Origin: Actinopolyspora xinjiangensis
Lineage (GTDB): Bacteria > Actinomycetota > Actinomycetes > Mycobacteriales > Pseudonocardiaceae
Reading direction: 5' to 3'
DNA: 64,000 nt
Assembly: GCF_900104475.1 (NCBI RefSeq)
Contig: NZ_FNJR01000001.1
Coordinates: 359,629-423,628 of the forward strand
Shown: positions 9,470 through 19,300 of the stretch, one piece after another
Layout of the letters: the number at the start of each line of letters is the position of its first letter
How positions within the stretch are numbered: the stretch's first letter is position 1
The notes under the pieces: generated by a model
Told to the model about the DNA's origin: nothing
What the model saw: only the letters and a program-made list of their open reading frames with translations
Databases searched by the model: none
Made by a program: the position numbers and the translations under genes

Positions 9470-10777
9470 ATGAGTGACGCGCGACCGAGCGACACCCGTC
9501 AGATCAGCGGCGACCACGGGAACGGTGACACGCGCACCACTACCGGAGAAACGAGCGGGGTGGACAACTCCGGGTTGCGGCGCAAGGCACGGTTCGCCCT
9601 CATCCTCGGAGGGCTGACGGCGTTCGGACCGCTGACCATAGACATGTACGTCCCCGCGCTGCCGCAACTGACCCGGGAGCTGGAAGCCACCTCTGCGCAG
9701 GGCCAGCTGACGCTGACCGCCGTACTGCTCGGGCTGGCGTTCGGACAGCTGGTGGCGGGAACGGTCAGCGACGCCGTCGGGCGGCGCGGACCGCTGCTGG
9801 TGGGGCTCGCGCTGTACTTCACCACCTCCGTGCTGTGCGCGCTGTCCGGGGACGTCTACGCGCTGACCGCGCTGCGCTTCCTGCAGGGCTTCGGTGCGGC
9901 GGCGGGAATGGTGATCGCCCGCGCCTCGGTGCGCGACCTCTACTCCGGTGTGGAGGCGTCCCGGTTCTTCTCGTCGCTGATGCTGGTCACCGGCCTGGCC
10001 CCCATACTCGCGCCGGTCATCGGCGGTCAGGTGCTCAACCACACCGACTGGCGCGGGGTCTTCGTGGTACTGGCCTCCTTCTCGGTGGTGCTGTTCCTGG
10101 TAACCGTCCTGGCCCTGCCGGAGACGAAACCGAGGCGGTGGCGCCAGCCGTTGCGGGCGGGCTCCACCGCGCGCACCTTCACCGGGCTGCTGGCCAGCCC
10201 GTCGTTCCTGGGCAACGCGCTGGCGGCAGGACTGGCGATGGCGGCGATGTTCGCCTACATCAGCGGTTCCTCGTACGTGCTGCAGGACATCTACGGCCTC
10301 TCCCCGCAGGCGTACGGCCTGGCCTTCGGCAGCAACGCCGTGGGCCTGGTCGCGGGCGGACAGGTGAACGCGCGGCTCGTGGGCAGGGTCGCGACCGAGT
10401 CCCAGCTGCTGCTCTGCGCGCTCAGCGCCGCCGTCGTGGCGGGGCTGCTGCTGGTCGTCACCGTGGTGGCGGGACTGCCGCTGCCCTTCCTACTCGTCGC
10501 GCTGTTCGTGATGATCTCCAGCCTCGGCTTCGTGATGCCCAACACCACGATGCTCGTGCTCGCCGAACGACAGGAGGTGTCCGGCAGTGCTTCCGCCCTG
10601 CTCGGCGTCCTGCAGTTCGTGGTCGGCGCGCTGGCCGCCCCACTGGTCGGTCTCGGCGGAGTCGGCTCGGCACTTCCCATGGCGCTGGTGATGTTCAGTG
10701 TGGTGCTGGCCTCGCTGACGGTGCATCTCACGTTGGGCAGGCGGGGTGCCGTCCGGAGCGTTCCCTCCTCCGGCTGA
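9470..10777 (+). CDS. Bcr/CflA-type MFS drug exporter
   Basis: A 435-residue major facilitator with about 12 transmembrane helices after a 37-residue polar N-terminus. Helix 1 carries GPLTIDMYVPALPQL, the hallmark of the Bcr/CflA drug:H+ antiporter group. The loop after helix 2 has GTVSDAVGRRGPLL (MFS motif A), and helix 4 begins RFLQGFGAAAGMVIARASVRDL. The likely role is proton-driven export of small molecules or antibiotics across the cell membrane; the substrate is unknown. It is divergent from the methyltransferase gene across 392 bp that should contain both promoters, and appears monocistronic. Confidence 0.92.
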   Translation: MSDARPSDTRQISGDHGNGDTRTTTGETSGVDNSGLRRKARFALILGGLTAFGPLTIDMYVPALPQLTRELEATSAQGQLTLTAVLLGLAFGQLVAGTVSDAVGRRGPLLVGLALYFTTSVLCALSGDVYALTALRFLQGFGAAAGMVIARASVRDLYSGVEASRFFSSLMLVTGLAPILAPVIGGQVLNHTDWRGVFVVLASFSVVLFLVTVLALPETKPRRWRQPLRAGSTARTFTGLLASPSFLGNALAAGLAMAAMFAYISGSSYVLQDIYGLSPQAYGLAFGSNAVGLVAGGQVNARLVGRVATESQLLLCALSAAVVAGLLLVVTVVAGLPLPFLLVALFVMISSLGFVMPNTTMLVLAERQEVSGSASALLGVLQFVVGALAAPLVGLGGVGSALPMALVMFSVVLASLTVHLTLGRRGAVRSVPSSG

Positions 10778-11051
10778 GCCGGGTCGGTTCCGCCGCGCCC
10801 GGCCCCACGACAGAGCGGCGGAATCGACCCGACCGGGGGCATTCGCCAGTACGGGGCCCGCGAACGTCATAGCGGTCTCACCCGCGAAGAACCTTGAACA
10901 CGCAGCGTTTTCCCATGCCTCCCTCGTTCGTCAGATCGTGCCACCATTTTGGCCGCTGGCATCCGCCATCGCAGGTGTGCCACTGTGAAATCCGGCGCTG
11001 ACCAGCACGGAAGCTGCCGATGTGCACACCGTTGGATCGGGGTGACGCGGC

Positions 11052-12548
11052 ATGGGAAAGCAGAACGTAATCAGTCGGGCGTTCAGACCGGGCGATCGGC
11101 AGCGGTACCGGGACAAGATGCAGCGCGGGTTGGACGCGCTGGCCCGGATGCTGGCTGACGGCAACTTCTCCTTCCCTCACCAGCAGATGGGTCTGGAGAT
11201 GGAGCTGAGCCTGGTGGACGAGGGCATGAACCCGTCGATGTCCAACGCCGAGGTACTGGAAAAGATCGGCGATCCTTCGTTCACGACCGAACTGGGACAA
11301 CACAACCTGGAGTTCAACGTCCGACCACGCGTGCTGGCGGGGCGGGGGGCTCTCGAACTCGAGGACGAGCTGCGCTCCTCACTGGTGAACGCGGACAGCA
11401 AGGCGCGCGACACCGGGGCGAAGCTCGTCATGATCGGAACCCTGCCGACGCTGCGAAGCTCGCACTTCGATCCGCGTTGGCTGTCGCACCCCGCGCGTTA
11501 CGGCCTGCTCAACCAGCAGATCTGCGCGGCACGCGGCGAGGAGATACTGCTGCACATGGCGGGCACCCCGCTCGGTGAGCGCGAACAGGAGAGGCTGCGT
11601 TCACACGCGGAGTCGATTCTGCCCTCCTCGGCCTGCACCTCGGTGCAACTGCACCTGCAGGTGGCCCCCGAGGACTTCGCCGCCCACTGGAACGCGGCGC
11701 AGTGCCTGGCCGGAGTTCAGGTGGCCGTGGGGGCGAACTCACCGTTCCTGCTGGGAAAGGCGCTCTGGCAGGAAACCCGGATTCCGCTGTTCCAACAGGC
11801 CACCGACACCAGGCCCGAGGAGCTGAAGAACCAGGGCGTACGTCCACGCGTGTGGTTCGGCGATCGCTGGATCACCTCCATCTTCGACCTGTTCGAGGAG
11901 AACGTGCGCTACTTCCCCTCGCTGATGCCGGAGTCGGAGGAGGAGGACCCGGTGGCCGCGCTGAACTCCGGCCGGGCACCGACCCTCTCGGAGCTCCGGC
12001 TGCACAACGGCACGATCTGGCGCTGGAACCGACCGGTCTACGACCTGGCCGAGGGCGTGCCGCACCTCCGGGTGGAGAACCGGGTGCTGCCGGCGGGACC
12101 GACCGTGATCGACATGCTGGCCAACGCGGCGTTCTTCTACGGCGCGCAGCGCGCGCTGGCCGAACAGGACAGGCCACTGTGGAGCCAGATGTCGTTCGCC
12201 GCCGCGGAGGAGAATTTCTACAGCGGTGCCCGCCACGGGATGAACTCCCGGCTGTACTGGCCCGGCCTGGGTTGGGTCCCGGCCGACGAACTGATGCTGC
12301 GCAAGCTGCTGCCGATGGCGTACGAGGGCCTGCGGGCCTGCGGCGTCTCGGCGGAGATCGGGGAACGCCACCTCGGAGTGCTGGAACAGCGCTGCAAAAC
12401 GGGGCAGACCGGCGCCGCCTGGCAGCGCGAGACGGTGATGCGGCTGCAGCGCAGCCGGGACCGGCAACCGGCCCTGATCGAGATGCTGCGCCGCTACATC
12501 GAGCTGAGCGAGAGCGGCGAACCGGTGCACACCTGGCCGGTGACGTGA
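11052..12548 (+). CDS. Glutamate-cysteine ligase family 2 (GCS2-like) protein
   Basis: A 498-residue carboxylate-amine ligase of the GCS2 fold. Family features are the early [11 protein letters not shown] segment (acidic metal/ATP residues), the [13 protein letters not shown] block, [13 protein letters not shown], and the late [22 protein letters not shown] and [17 protein letters not shown] blocks. Members make gamma-glutamyl bonds; true gamma-glutamylcysteine synthesis is unlikely to be its main role in an actinomycete that would use mycothiol, so the acceptor amine is unknown. The ATG at 11052 follows GGGGTGACGCGGC, a moderate ribosome-binding site. A perfect 12-bp hairpin terminates the gene. 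Confidence 0.85.
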   Translation: MGKQNVISRAFRPGDRQRYRDKMQRGLDALARMLADGNFSFPHQQMGLEMELSLVDEGMNPSMSNAEVLEKIGDPSFTTELGQHNLEFNVRPRVLAGRGALELEDELRSSLVNADSKARDTGAKLVMIGTLPTLRSSHFDPRWLSHPARYGLLNQQICAARGEEILLHMAGTPLGEREQERLRSHAESILPSSACTSVQLHLQVAPEDFAAHWNAAQCLAGVQVAVGANSPFLLGKALWQETRIPLFQQATDTRPEELKNQGVRPRVWFGDRWITSIFDLFEENVRYFPSLMPESEEEDPVAALNSGRAPTLSELRLHNGTIWRWNRPVYDLAEGVPHLRVENRVLPAGPTVIDMLANAAFFYGAQRALAEQDRPLWSQMSFAAAEENFYSGARHGMNSRLYWPGLGWVPADELMLRKLLPMAYEGLRACGVSAEIGERHLGVLEQRCKTGQTGAAWQRETVMRLQRSRDRQPALIEMLRRYIELSESGEPVHTWPVT

Positions 12549-12555
12549 GTGCTCA

Positions 12556-12587
12556 CCGCCGGGCGGGCAGCCAGCCCCGCCCGGCGG
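12556..12587 (+). terminator. Hairpin after the GCS2-family gene
   Basis: CCGCCGGGCGGG (12556-12567) pairs perfectly with CCCGCCCGGCGG (12576-12587) 7 bp after the stop codon. Confidence 0.7.
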
Positions 12588-12677
12588 GCGAGTTACTTCC
12601 GCCGTGCGGTGGGGCCGAGCCCGTCCCGGAGATTCCCTTACCGACACGCACCACCCGAGTGGATCGCGCCGCAACTG

Positions 12678-12694
12678 TTGCTAGTAAGTTGCAA
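12678..12694 (+). promoter_or_regulatory. Nur-like box upstream of sodA
   Basis: TTGCTA-GTAAG-TTGCAA (12678-12694) matches the TTGCAA-N5-TTGCAA type of site described for the nickel-responsive Fur homologue Nur of Streptomyces, with only the last two bases of the first half differing. It lies 48 nt before the sodA ATG, where a repressor would cover the promoter. In Streptomyces coelicolor Nur represses the iron SOD gene when nickel is present, so the context fits. It also contains the self-complementary AGTTGCAACT (12688-12697). Confidence 0.6.
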
Positions 12695-12742
12695 CTGCGA
12701 CAGACTTGCTACCGAAACCCAGCGGCAATAGGGAGACGGTTA

Positions 12743-13372
12743 ATGGCTCAGTACGTGCTGCCCGAGTTGGACTACGACTACTCGGCACTCGAGCCCGCGA
12801 TCGCCGGTGAGATCAACGAGCTGCACCACAGCAAGCACCACGCGGCGTACGTCAAGGGGGCCAACGACACGATCGAGAAGATCGCCGAAGCGCGCGAGAA
12901 GGGGGACTTCTCCTCGATCGTCGGGCTGGAGACCACTCTGGCGTTCAACCTCGCGGGGCACTCGCTGCACCTCGTGTGGTGGAAGGTCCTGAGTCCCGAC
13001 GGCGGTGACAAGCCGACCGGTGAGCTCGCGGCGGCCATCGACCAGGACTTCGGCTCCTTCGACAACTTCCGCGCCCAGATGGAGGCCGTCTCCACCACGA
13101 TCCAGGGCAACGGCTGGGGCGTGCTCGCCTGGGACCCGGTCGGGCAGCGGCTGATCACCCAGCAGCTGCGTGACCACCACTCCAACCTGTCGATCGCCAC
13201 TACCCCGCTGCTGGTCTTCGACATCTGGGAGCACGCCTACTACCTGCAGTACAAGAACGTGAAGGCCGACTACGTCAAGCAGCTGTGGAACGTGGTCAAC
13301 TGGGACGAGGTCTCGCGCCGGTTCGCCGACGCGCGGGCCGGGTACAACGGACTGCGGCTGCCGCAGTCCTGA
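12743..13372 (+). CDS. sodA: Superoxide dismutase (Fe/Mn family)
   Basis: Converts superoxide to hydrogen peroxide and oxygen. The 209-residue protein follows the mycobacterial SodA pattern: [13 protein letters not shown] at the start and [18 protein letters not shown] with the first metal His. [11 protein letters not shown] carries the second; the usual Asn before that His is Leu here. Asp and His of [13 protein letters not shown] complete the four ligands. The start ATG has AGGGAGA 7 nt upstream. A Nur-like box precedes the gene, suggesting an iron-type enzyme under nickel control. Strong hairpins follow. Metal use (Fe or Mn) cannot be decided from this sequence. Confidence 0.96.
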   Translation: MAQYVLPELDYDYSALEPAIAGEINELHHSKHHAAYVKGANDTIEKIAEAREKGDFSSIVGLETTLAFNLAGHSLHLVWWKVLSPDGGDKPTGELAAAIDQDFGSFDNFRAQMEAVSTTIQGNGWGVLAWDPVGQRLITQQLRDHHSNLSIATTPLLVFDIWEHAYYLQYKNVKADYVKQLWNVVNWDEVSRRFADARAGYNGLRLPQS

Positions 13373-13481
13373 ACCCGCCACCGGCCCGAGCACGGCAGGG
13401 TCGGAGGGCTCGCGACCACCTTCGCGGTCACACCCCAGAACCCCGGCAGTGAATGCTCCGACAAGCCGAGCTGCCGGACGG

Positions 13482-13511
13482 GAAGGTCCCTCTCCCCGGA
13501 GAGGGACCTTC
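13482..13511 (+). terminator. Perfect 14-bp hairpin after sodA
   Basis: GAAGGTCCCTCTCC (13482-13495) pairs with GGAGAGGGACCTTC (13498-13511) and is followed by TCATCT. It is the likely sodA terminator, 110 bp after the stop. Confidence 0.75.
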
Positions 13512-13696
13512 TCATCTGACGGCGGCGGTTCCGCGCGGAACCGGGAGGTGTGGGGGCGGGCAACGGCATCGGCGGCGTCGCGGTCTCCCGGGAAGTCGCC
13601 GGGCCGCTGGATGCCTCCCCCGGCACACCGTCGCGGGAGTGGCCCGCCCCTCCCGCGGCGACCGGGCGGGAGGCCTCCCGCATCCGCTGAAGATGC

Positions 13697-13729
13697 GAGA
13701 AGACCCCGCCCGGCGGGCGGGGTCTTCTC
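13697..13729. terminator. Perfect 15-bp hairpin in the sodA/MFS intergenic region
   Basis: GAGAAGACCCCGCCC (13697-13711) pairs with GGGCGGGGTCTTCTC (13715-13729) over a GGC loop. It can stop transcripts from the right (MFS gene, or a transcript started at the iron-box promoter) and possibly from the left. Confidence 0.7.
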
Positions 13730-13772
13730 GGTCCCCGAACTGACTGCCGCTCCCACCACGAAGCGACATCAT

Positions 13773-13803
13773 TTAGGTTAGCCTAACCTGTATTTTTCGG
13801 CAA
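13773..13803 (-). promoter_or_regulatory. IdeR/DtxR iron box overlapping a minus-strand promoter
   Basis: TTAGGTTAGCCTAACCTGT (13773-13791) matches the 19-bp actinobacterial iron box TTAGGTTAGSCTAACCTAA at 17 positions. On the minus strand TTGCCG (13798-13803) and TAACCT (13775-13780) form -35 and -10 elements with 17-bp spacing, and the box covers the -10. The box overlaps the stop codon of the MFS gene, so the promoter points away from that gene into the region before sodA. See the findings. Confidence 0.65.
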
Positions 13804-15112
13804 CCCCGGAATCCACCCGGCGTTTCGAGCCGCGAGCCAGCACGGCGGCCCCCACCACGCTCGCGAACACCACGCAGAGACCACCGACCAACAACGGGGC
13901 CCTGCCGTTGAAGATCTCCGCCAACCACCCGGAAAGCAACCCGCCGACCGGCCTACCGCCGAGGAACAACATCATGTAGAGCCCCATGACACGCCCGCGC
14001 ATCACCGGGTCCACGGACAGCTGAACCGTGGAGTTGGCCGCCGTGGTGCAGGTCATCACCGCGATTCCCACGGGAACCAGCGCCACCGCGAAGCTGTGGT
14101 AGGTCGGCATCAGCGAAGCGGCGGCCTCCAGAACACCGAAGGCGGCCGCTCCCCCGAAGACCAACCGCAACCGGGGCCGCCCACCCGCCCGGCGCGCCGC
14201 CAACGAGGCACCGCTGAGCGTGCCCACGGCCAGGGCCGTGATGAGCAGGCCGTACCCGGCCGCGTCGCGCTCGAAGACGTTGCGGGCGATCACCGCGAAG
14301 GCGTTCTCGAAGTTCATCCCGAAGGTGCTGACGCAGCAGACCAGCACGAGGACCACGATCAGCCGAGGACTGCGCGAGACGTAACGCAGCCCGGCCAGGA
14401 GTTGGCCGCTCTCCCGGGAGGCCCCGGCGGTCCGGTGCAACCGGCCCGGATCCATCATCAACAGCCCGAGGACGACCGCACCGGTGCTCAGTCCGTTCAC
14501 CAGGAAGACCGGCCCCGTACCGATGAGGGTTATCAGCCCACCCGCGAGCGCGGGACCGACGATGCGGGCCAGGTTGAACGTCATCGAGTTGAGCGCGACC
14601 GCGTTGGGCAGCTGCGCGGCCCCCACCATCTCGACGACGAAGGACTGCCGCACGGGCGCGTCGAAGGCCGAGAAGCACCCCAGCCCGAACGCCAGCGCGT
14701 AGACGTGCCAGAGCTCGACCACACCCCCGACGTCGAGCAGTCCCAGCGCCAGCCCGCACAATCCCATCCCGCTCTGCACCGCGATCAACATCCGCCGCTT
14801 GTCGAACCGGTCGGCGATCACTCCGGCGTAGAGCGTGAACAACAGGTTGGGCAGGAACTGCAGCGCGACCGCCACCCCCAGTGCGGCGGGCGATCCGCCG
14901 GAGAGCTCGAGCACGAGCCAGTCCTGCGCGGCGCGCTGCATCCAGGTGCCGGTCAGCGAGACGATCTGACCGGAGGCGTAGTAGCGGTAATTGCGTTCGC
15001 GCAACGAGCGAAACATCCCGCCGCGCGCGCTCCCGCGAGCCGAATCATCCGATGTGGACTTCCGATGCCCCCGTTCCGGCCGCTCGGACTCCTGCTGGGC
15101 GGGTTCGACCAT
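13778..15112 (-). CDS. MFS transporter (EntS-like / TM_MFS_3 type)
   Basis: A 444-residue transporter with about 12 helices. A charged N-terminal tail leads to FRSLRERNYRYYASGQIVSLTGTWMQRAAQDWLVLELS, the opening typical of the EntS/MFS_3 exporter group (here split over residues 34-70). Next comes motif A as GVIADRFDKRRML and then DAPVRQSFVVEMV. Such proteins export siderophores or drugs. The gene is second in an operon with the MarR regulator (28-bp gap), so MarR probably controls it. Its last codons lie inside an iron box, which is unusual; the box cannot repress this gene as an ordinary promoter operator. Confidence 0.9.
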   Translation of the reverse strand: MVEPAQQESERPERGHRKSTSDDSARGSARGGMFRSLRERNYRYYASGQIVSLTGTWMQRAAQDWLVLELSGGSPAALGVAVALQFLPNLLFTLYAGVIADRFDKRRMLIAVQSGMGLCGLALGLLDVGGVVELWHVYALAFGLGCFSAFDAPVRQSFVVEMVGAAQLPNAVALNSMTFNLARIVGPALAGGLITLIGTGPVFLVNGLSTGAVVLGLLMMDPGRLHRTAGASRESGQLLAGLRYVSRSPRLIVVLVLVCCVSTFGMNFENAFAVIARNVFERDAAGYGLLITALAVGTLSGASLAARRAGGRPRLRLVFGGAAAFGVLEAAASLMPTYHSFAVALVPVGIAVMTCTTAANSTVQLSVDPVMRGRVMGLYMMLFLGGRPVGGLLSGWLAEIFNGRAPLLVGGLCVVFASVVGAAVLARGSKRRVDSGVAEKYRLG

Positions 15113-15140
15113 CTACGCGATCAACCGTTCCGGCCCCGGA

Positions 15141-15572
15141 TCACCGCTGGGCCATTCGTTCGAGAATCCGCGCCGCACTCGAAAGCGTGTCGCGCTCCTG
15201 GTCCGTGAGCTCAGCGAGGCGCTGGTCGAGCCACTGCTCACGCACGGAGACCTCCTGCTCCATGCGCTCGTTGCCCGCCTCGGTCAGCGCCACGATCGCC
15301 TGACGGCCGTCGGTGGGATGCTGACGTCGGCGAACGTAGCCCAAGTCCTCCAGGGCCGCTATGACTCTGGTCATCGAAGGCGGCTGCACCCCCTCGCTGG
15401 CGGCCAGCTCCCTGGGAGCCAACGGCCCGTTGCGCCACAGGCAGGCCAACGCCGACATCTGGGAGAGCGTCACGTTGGACTCGGTCTGCGCACGCAGCCG
15501 CCGGTTCAGGCGAACGACGGCGATACGCAGTCTGCTGGCCAGGGTGCGCTCGCGCTCAGCCGTTTCTGACAC
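15141..15572 (-). CDS. MarR-family transcriptional regulator
   Basis: A winged-helix dimeric regulator of 143 residues. It contains LTLSQMSALACLWRNGPLAPRELAA split across the usual dimer and wing helices, the recognition helix VQPPSMTRVIAALEDLGYVRR, and the wing RQHPTDGRQAIVALTEAG with the conserved Asp-Gly-Arg. MarR proteins usually repress an adjacent exporter and their own gene and are released by small ligands. Here the exporter follows 28 bp downstream in the same direction. The promoter lies in the 228 bp shared with the divergent DUF2530 gene. An orthologue sits near the TrmH gene in mycobacteria (Rv0880). Confidence 0.94.
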   Translation of the reverse strand: MSETAERERTLASRLRIAVVRLNRRLRAQTESNVTLSQMSALACLWRNGPLAPRELAASEGVQPPSMTRVIAALEDLGYVRRRQHPTDGRQAIVALTEAGNERMEQEVSVREQWLDQRLAELTDQERDTLSSAARILERMAQR

Positions 15573-15800
15573 CTCGTTAGTTTAGCAAAATACCGGACAA
15601 ATCCGCCGCGCCGCGACGGCGAACACGAGGCGCGGGTAAGCTGGTGGTTCCCGTGACGACGCCCTCCCGGACGCGTGATTCCACACCGCGGACCAGGGCA
15701 GCACCGCTCCGGACGGCGCCCGGCCGGGCAGAGCGGGTGGAGGAACCCGGCGAAGGCGTCCGCCCGAACCACCCACCCCATCGAAGGGAGACGGCACACC

Positions 15801-16103
15801 GTGGCAGCGGACGAGAAAGGCGCACCCACCGGACCACCAGCGATGCGCCCGGTTCCGCCGTTGCCGCGCAGACTCGCGGGCCCCACCCCCGTCGTGGTCA
15901 CCGGAACCCTGTGCTGGCTGGTGGCGGCCGTGGTGTTCGGCATGCTGGGTTGGACGGGCTCGGGGGTCGACGTGCGGTTCTGGACCTGCGTGACCGGCAG
16001 CGGCCTGGGCGTGCTGGGCTACGGCGTGTTCCGCTGGCAGCGCTCGGCCTCGCGGCGGGGCTCACGCGGCTCCTGGCAGGGACTGGCCGGGCTGGACGGC
16101 TGA
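15801..16103 (+). CDS. DUF2530 small membrane protein
   Basis: A 100-residue protein with a Pro-rich lead (RPVPPLPRRLAGPTPVVV) followed by two transmembrane helices (about 27-47 and 55-73) and a basic tail. The PPLPRRL...P..V..GT..W pattern is that of actinobacterial DUF2530. The start is a GTG at 15801 with GAAGGGAG 10 nt upstream; reading further upstream gives no plausible protein. Divergent from marR. Function unknown. It corresponds in position to Rv0879c of M. tuberculosis. Confidence 0.8.
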   Translation: MAADEKGAPTGPPAMRPVPPLPRRLAGPTPVVVTGTLCWLVAAVVFGMLGWTGSGVDVRFWTCVTGSGLGVLGYGVFRWQRSASRRGSRGSWQGLAGLDG

Positions 16104-16384
16104 CATCTTTCGGAATCCATAGCAGGAACTGCGTACGTGGCCGGTTAACCGGCACGTGAGTCGGCGTCTCGCGGCGTCGGGCCGGCTGGTGAGTAGCGAC
16201 TCTACACGGCGAGCGGCCCCGCCTCGCGATGCATCCGACTCACGCACCGGGGCCCCGCCGCTTGACCGAATGGTCGCTTCCCGACGACGGCCTCGGGAGC
16301 GGAAATCTCGCGAGAAATCGACGCCGCCCCCGAAGGTGAGCCGCTCCGCAACCGAACGGCGGCAACCGCACCGGGGCGGGCACC

Positions 16385-19300
16385 TCAGCGGAGCAGCGTC
16401 GTGGCGTCGGGATCGGCCAGCAACGCGGCCAGCGTGAAACGGTCCTGCCAACGATCCATCGTCCAGGCCAGCGCCCGCGCCAGACCGTCGGGACTGCGCT
16501 CGCTGTAGACCGCCCCACCGTCATCGACCCACCAGTGCACCCGGTGCTCTCCCTCGGAGGTGCGCACCCGCAGACCGTCCCGCAACTCGACCTCACCATA
16601 CGGCACGGCGGCCCCGAGCAGCTCGCAGGCCGCCGGAACCCTGGCCACGTCCCGCCAAGCCTGCGTCACCCCCTGCCCCAGGATCTCGACCACGCCCTGC
16701 TCGGAGGCCAGCGGCAGGTCGAGCAGCTCGGCGAGCGCCTCGGCGTCGAACTCGTACGAGTTCCCACCCGCCACCACCAGGGCCGGTTCGAACACGCCCA
16801 GCAGCCACGGCTCGTCCAGCACCACCGCGCGGTCGGCCGAGATCACCGCCGAGCTCACCGAACGCACCGCTCGCGGCGGGTCGATCTCGCCGGAATCGAC
16901 CCGCTCACAGGCCACCGCCTCGGCCAACGCGCGGTGGGCCGCCATCGTCAGCCCGGCCCGCACCCCGCGCTCCGGATCGGCGAGCCGGGCCACCAGGTCG
17001 GCGGCATCGGCGGTGTCGGTCACGGTCAACTCGGTACGTACCCCCGCCAGCCGCAGGGTTTCCCGATCGACGCCGACGTCGGGGACCGGATCGTAGAGGC
17101 CGGCCAGCCGTTCGGCGTCCGGAGTCCGCCACTGCCTGGGAGAACGACCTTCGAGCACGGCGAAGCGAGCGATCCACCAGGGGGTGTAGCCGCCGGGCTC
17201 TCGCATGGCGCGAGCGGTCTCCGGATTCGCGGTGAGCAACCGCAACGCCTCGGGCCAGACGTCCTCGGCGACCAGGTCCAGATCCCGCACCCCGACGAAC
17301 CGGCTGGGCGGCCACTCCTCCCCTCGCAGGCGTTCCTGCTCACGCCACCAGACCTCGGCGTCGGCGATCCCCTCGTGCGGCGTGTCGGGTTCCTCCTCGA
17401 CGAGCACGGCGAACGAGTCCAGTACCCCGACGGCCCGGAGGCGTTCGGGCGAGCAGCGTTCGAGCACGGAGCCCGCGACGGTCCGCAGCGGCGCGTCCGG
17501 CCCGACCGCCCGCGGATCGAGCACCTCCAGTAGAGCCGCCTCCGGCAGCAGCAGTTCGTCGGCCCGCCGTACCTCGCCGTCGGCGTCCGGCAGCGCCAGC
17601 GCCCCCAGCCAGTCGCGGCTTCCCGCCTCACCGACCAGGCGGAGCACTGGCTCGGCCAGCCGCATCGGATCCGCACCGGCACGGGCGTCGGCCACGCTGT
17701 TGTGCACCGCCTCGACCAGCGCGGGAGCGTCCAGCAGGTCGGAAGCCCCCGCCCAACGCGCCCCGAGACGTTCCAACAGCGGATGCACCGCCTCGGCAGC
17801 CGCGATCCGCAGGCCGGTCACGTCCAGCTCGGCCAGCTCAGCCACCGCCTCCTCGGCTCCGTCGCCGGGCAGCAGCAGGTCCCGCACCCCGGTCACGGTC
17901 CGGCCGTCCGCCAACGGCACCGGCAGCGCGGTGAGCTCCTCGCGCGCCGTGCGGTCGGTGCGCTCCACGGGCAACAGCGCGTCGTACAACCGGTGCCACC
18001 ACTCGGCGGGACGATCGAGGCCGCTCACCACCTCGACCAGCTCCGCGACCCCCATGCGGTGCACTCCCACGGCCCGCAGCGCCGAAGCGTGGGCCGGTTC
18101 CGAGAGCTCGGCCCGCAGCAGGCCGGGCACCACCTCCCCCAACAGCTCGACCAGCTCGGAGGAGAAGTGGTCCAGCACGGTGGCGCGCCGTGGCGCTACG
18201 GTGGAACCGTCGGCCGCCCCCAACCAGGCCGACTCGCGCAACCGCTGGACGACCGCCTCGCGCAACCGCTCGTCGGTGTCCGACAGCGGGAACCCCGGCT
18301 CCGGAACCAGCGCGGTCCGTTCGAGCGGGTCCAGCCGCGAGAGCAGTTCCGGATAGGTGTGAGCCGCCTGGTCGAGCACCACAGCGGTCGCGGGCGAATC
18401 CGACACACGCCTGCGGTCGGGCTCCACCGGAACCCCGGCGAGCAGCCGGGCGGGCAGTGAGAGCCGCTCCTCGGTGGGGGTGGGCGCGTGCAGCACGTCC
18501 GTGCTCGGCGGCAGTACCGCACCGTCACCGTCCAGTTCGACCGCCCAGCACAGCCACCAACGCGCGTGGGAACGCTGTTCCACCCCCACACCGGTGAGAG
18601 TGGACTCCGGCCACTCGCCGGTGGCCCGCTCGGTCAGCCAGGTCCGGGTGGTATCGGGAGTGCGGATCACCATCCGGTCGTCGGTGGAGCCCGCGCTGGA
18701 GTAGTGCCGGTCGCCGATGGTGACCTCGCACAACGAGGGCAGCGCCAGCAGCAGGTCCACCACCTGCTCGGCCATGTAGGCCAGCAGTCCCCCCGGATCG
18801 ACGTCCTCGCGCAGCGGCAGTCGGACCTCGGTGTCGAAGCCTTCCGGGGGACGTTCGTCGGTCGGCCAGACGAGCCGCAGCACGGGAACCTCGCCCCCTC
18901 GGGCCGCGAGTTCCCTGACGGCGGCCGGGGTTTCCTCGCTCGACTCGGCCAGCGCGGCCACCTCGTCGCGGGTGCGTGCCGCCGAGAAGGCCACCCCGCC
19001 CTCAGCCGTGGCCAGCCTGGGGGCATCGGTCACCGCCAGCACAGCGGCGAATCCCACTCCGAACCTGCCCACCGACGGTTCGGCGCGCTTGGGCGAGGCG
19101 CGCAACGCCGTCAACCCGGCCACCCCGGTGGCGTCCAGCGGCCTGCCGGTGTTGGCCACCCGCAGCTCACCATCGACGAGGCGAACCGACAACCGGCCGG
19201 GAACACCGGCCGTGCGCGCGGCGTCGGAGGCGTTCTGGGCGAGCTCGACCAGCAGCCGGTCGCGGTAACCGCCCAGCCTGAGGTCCTCCTCGGCGTTGGC

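Noticed and set aside
13512-13772. An 86-codon minus-strand frame starting right at the iron-box promoter
   Set aside because: Arg/Pro-rich composition without any recognisable feature and it runs through two terminator hairpins; an RNA product is more likely.
13773-13791. Iron box as a terminator of the MFS gene
   Set aside because: The stem is only 7 bp and AT-rich for a terminator here, and a much stronger hairpin lies at 13697-13729.
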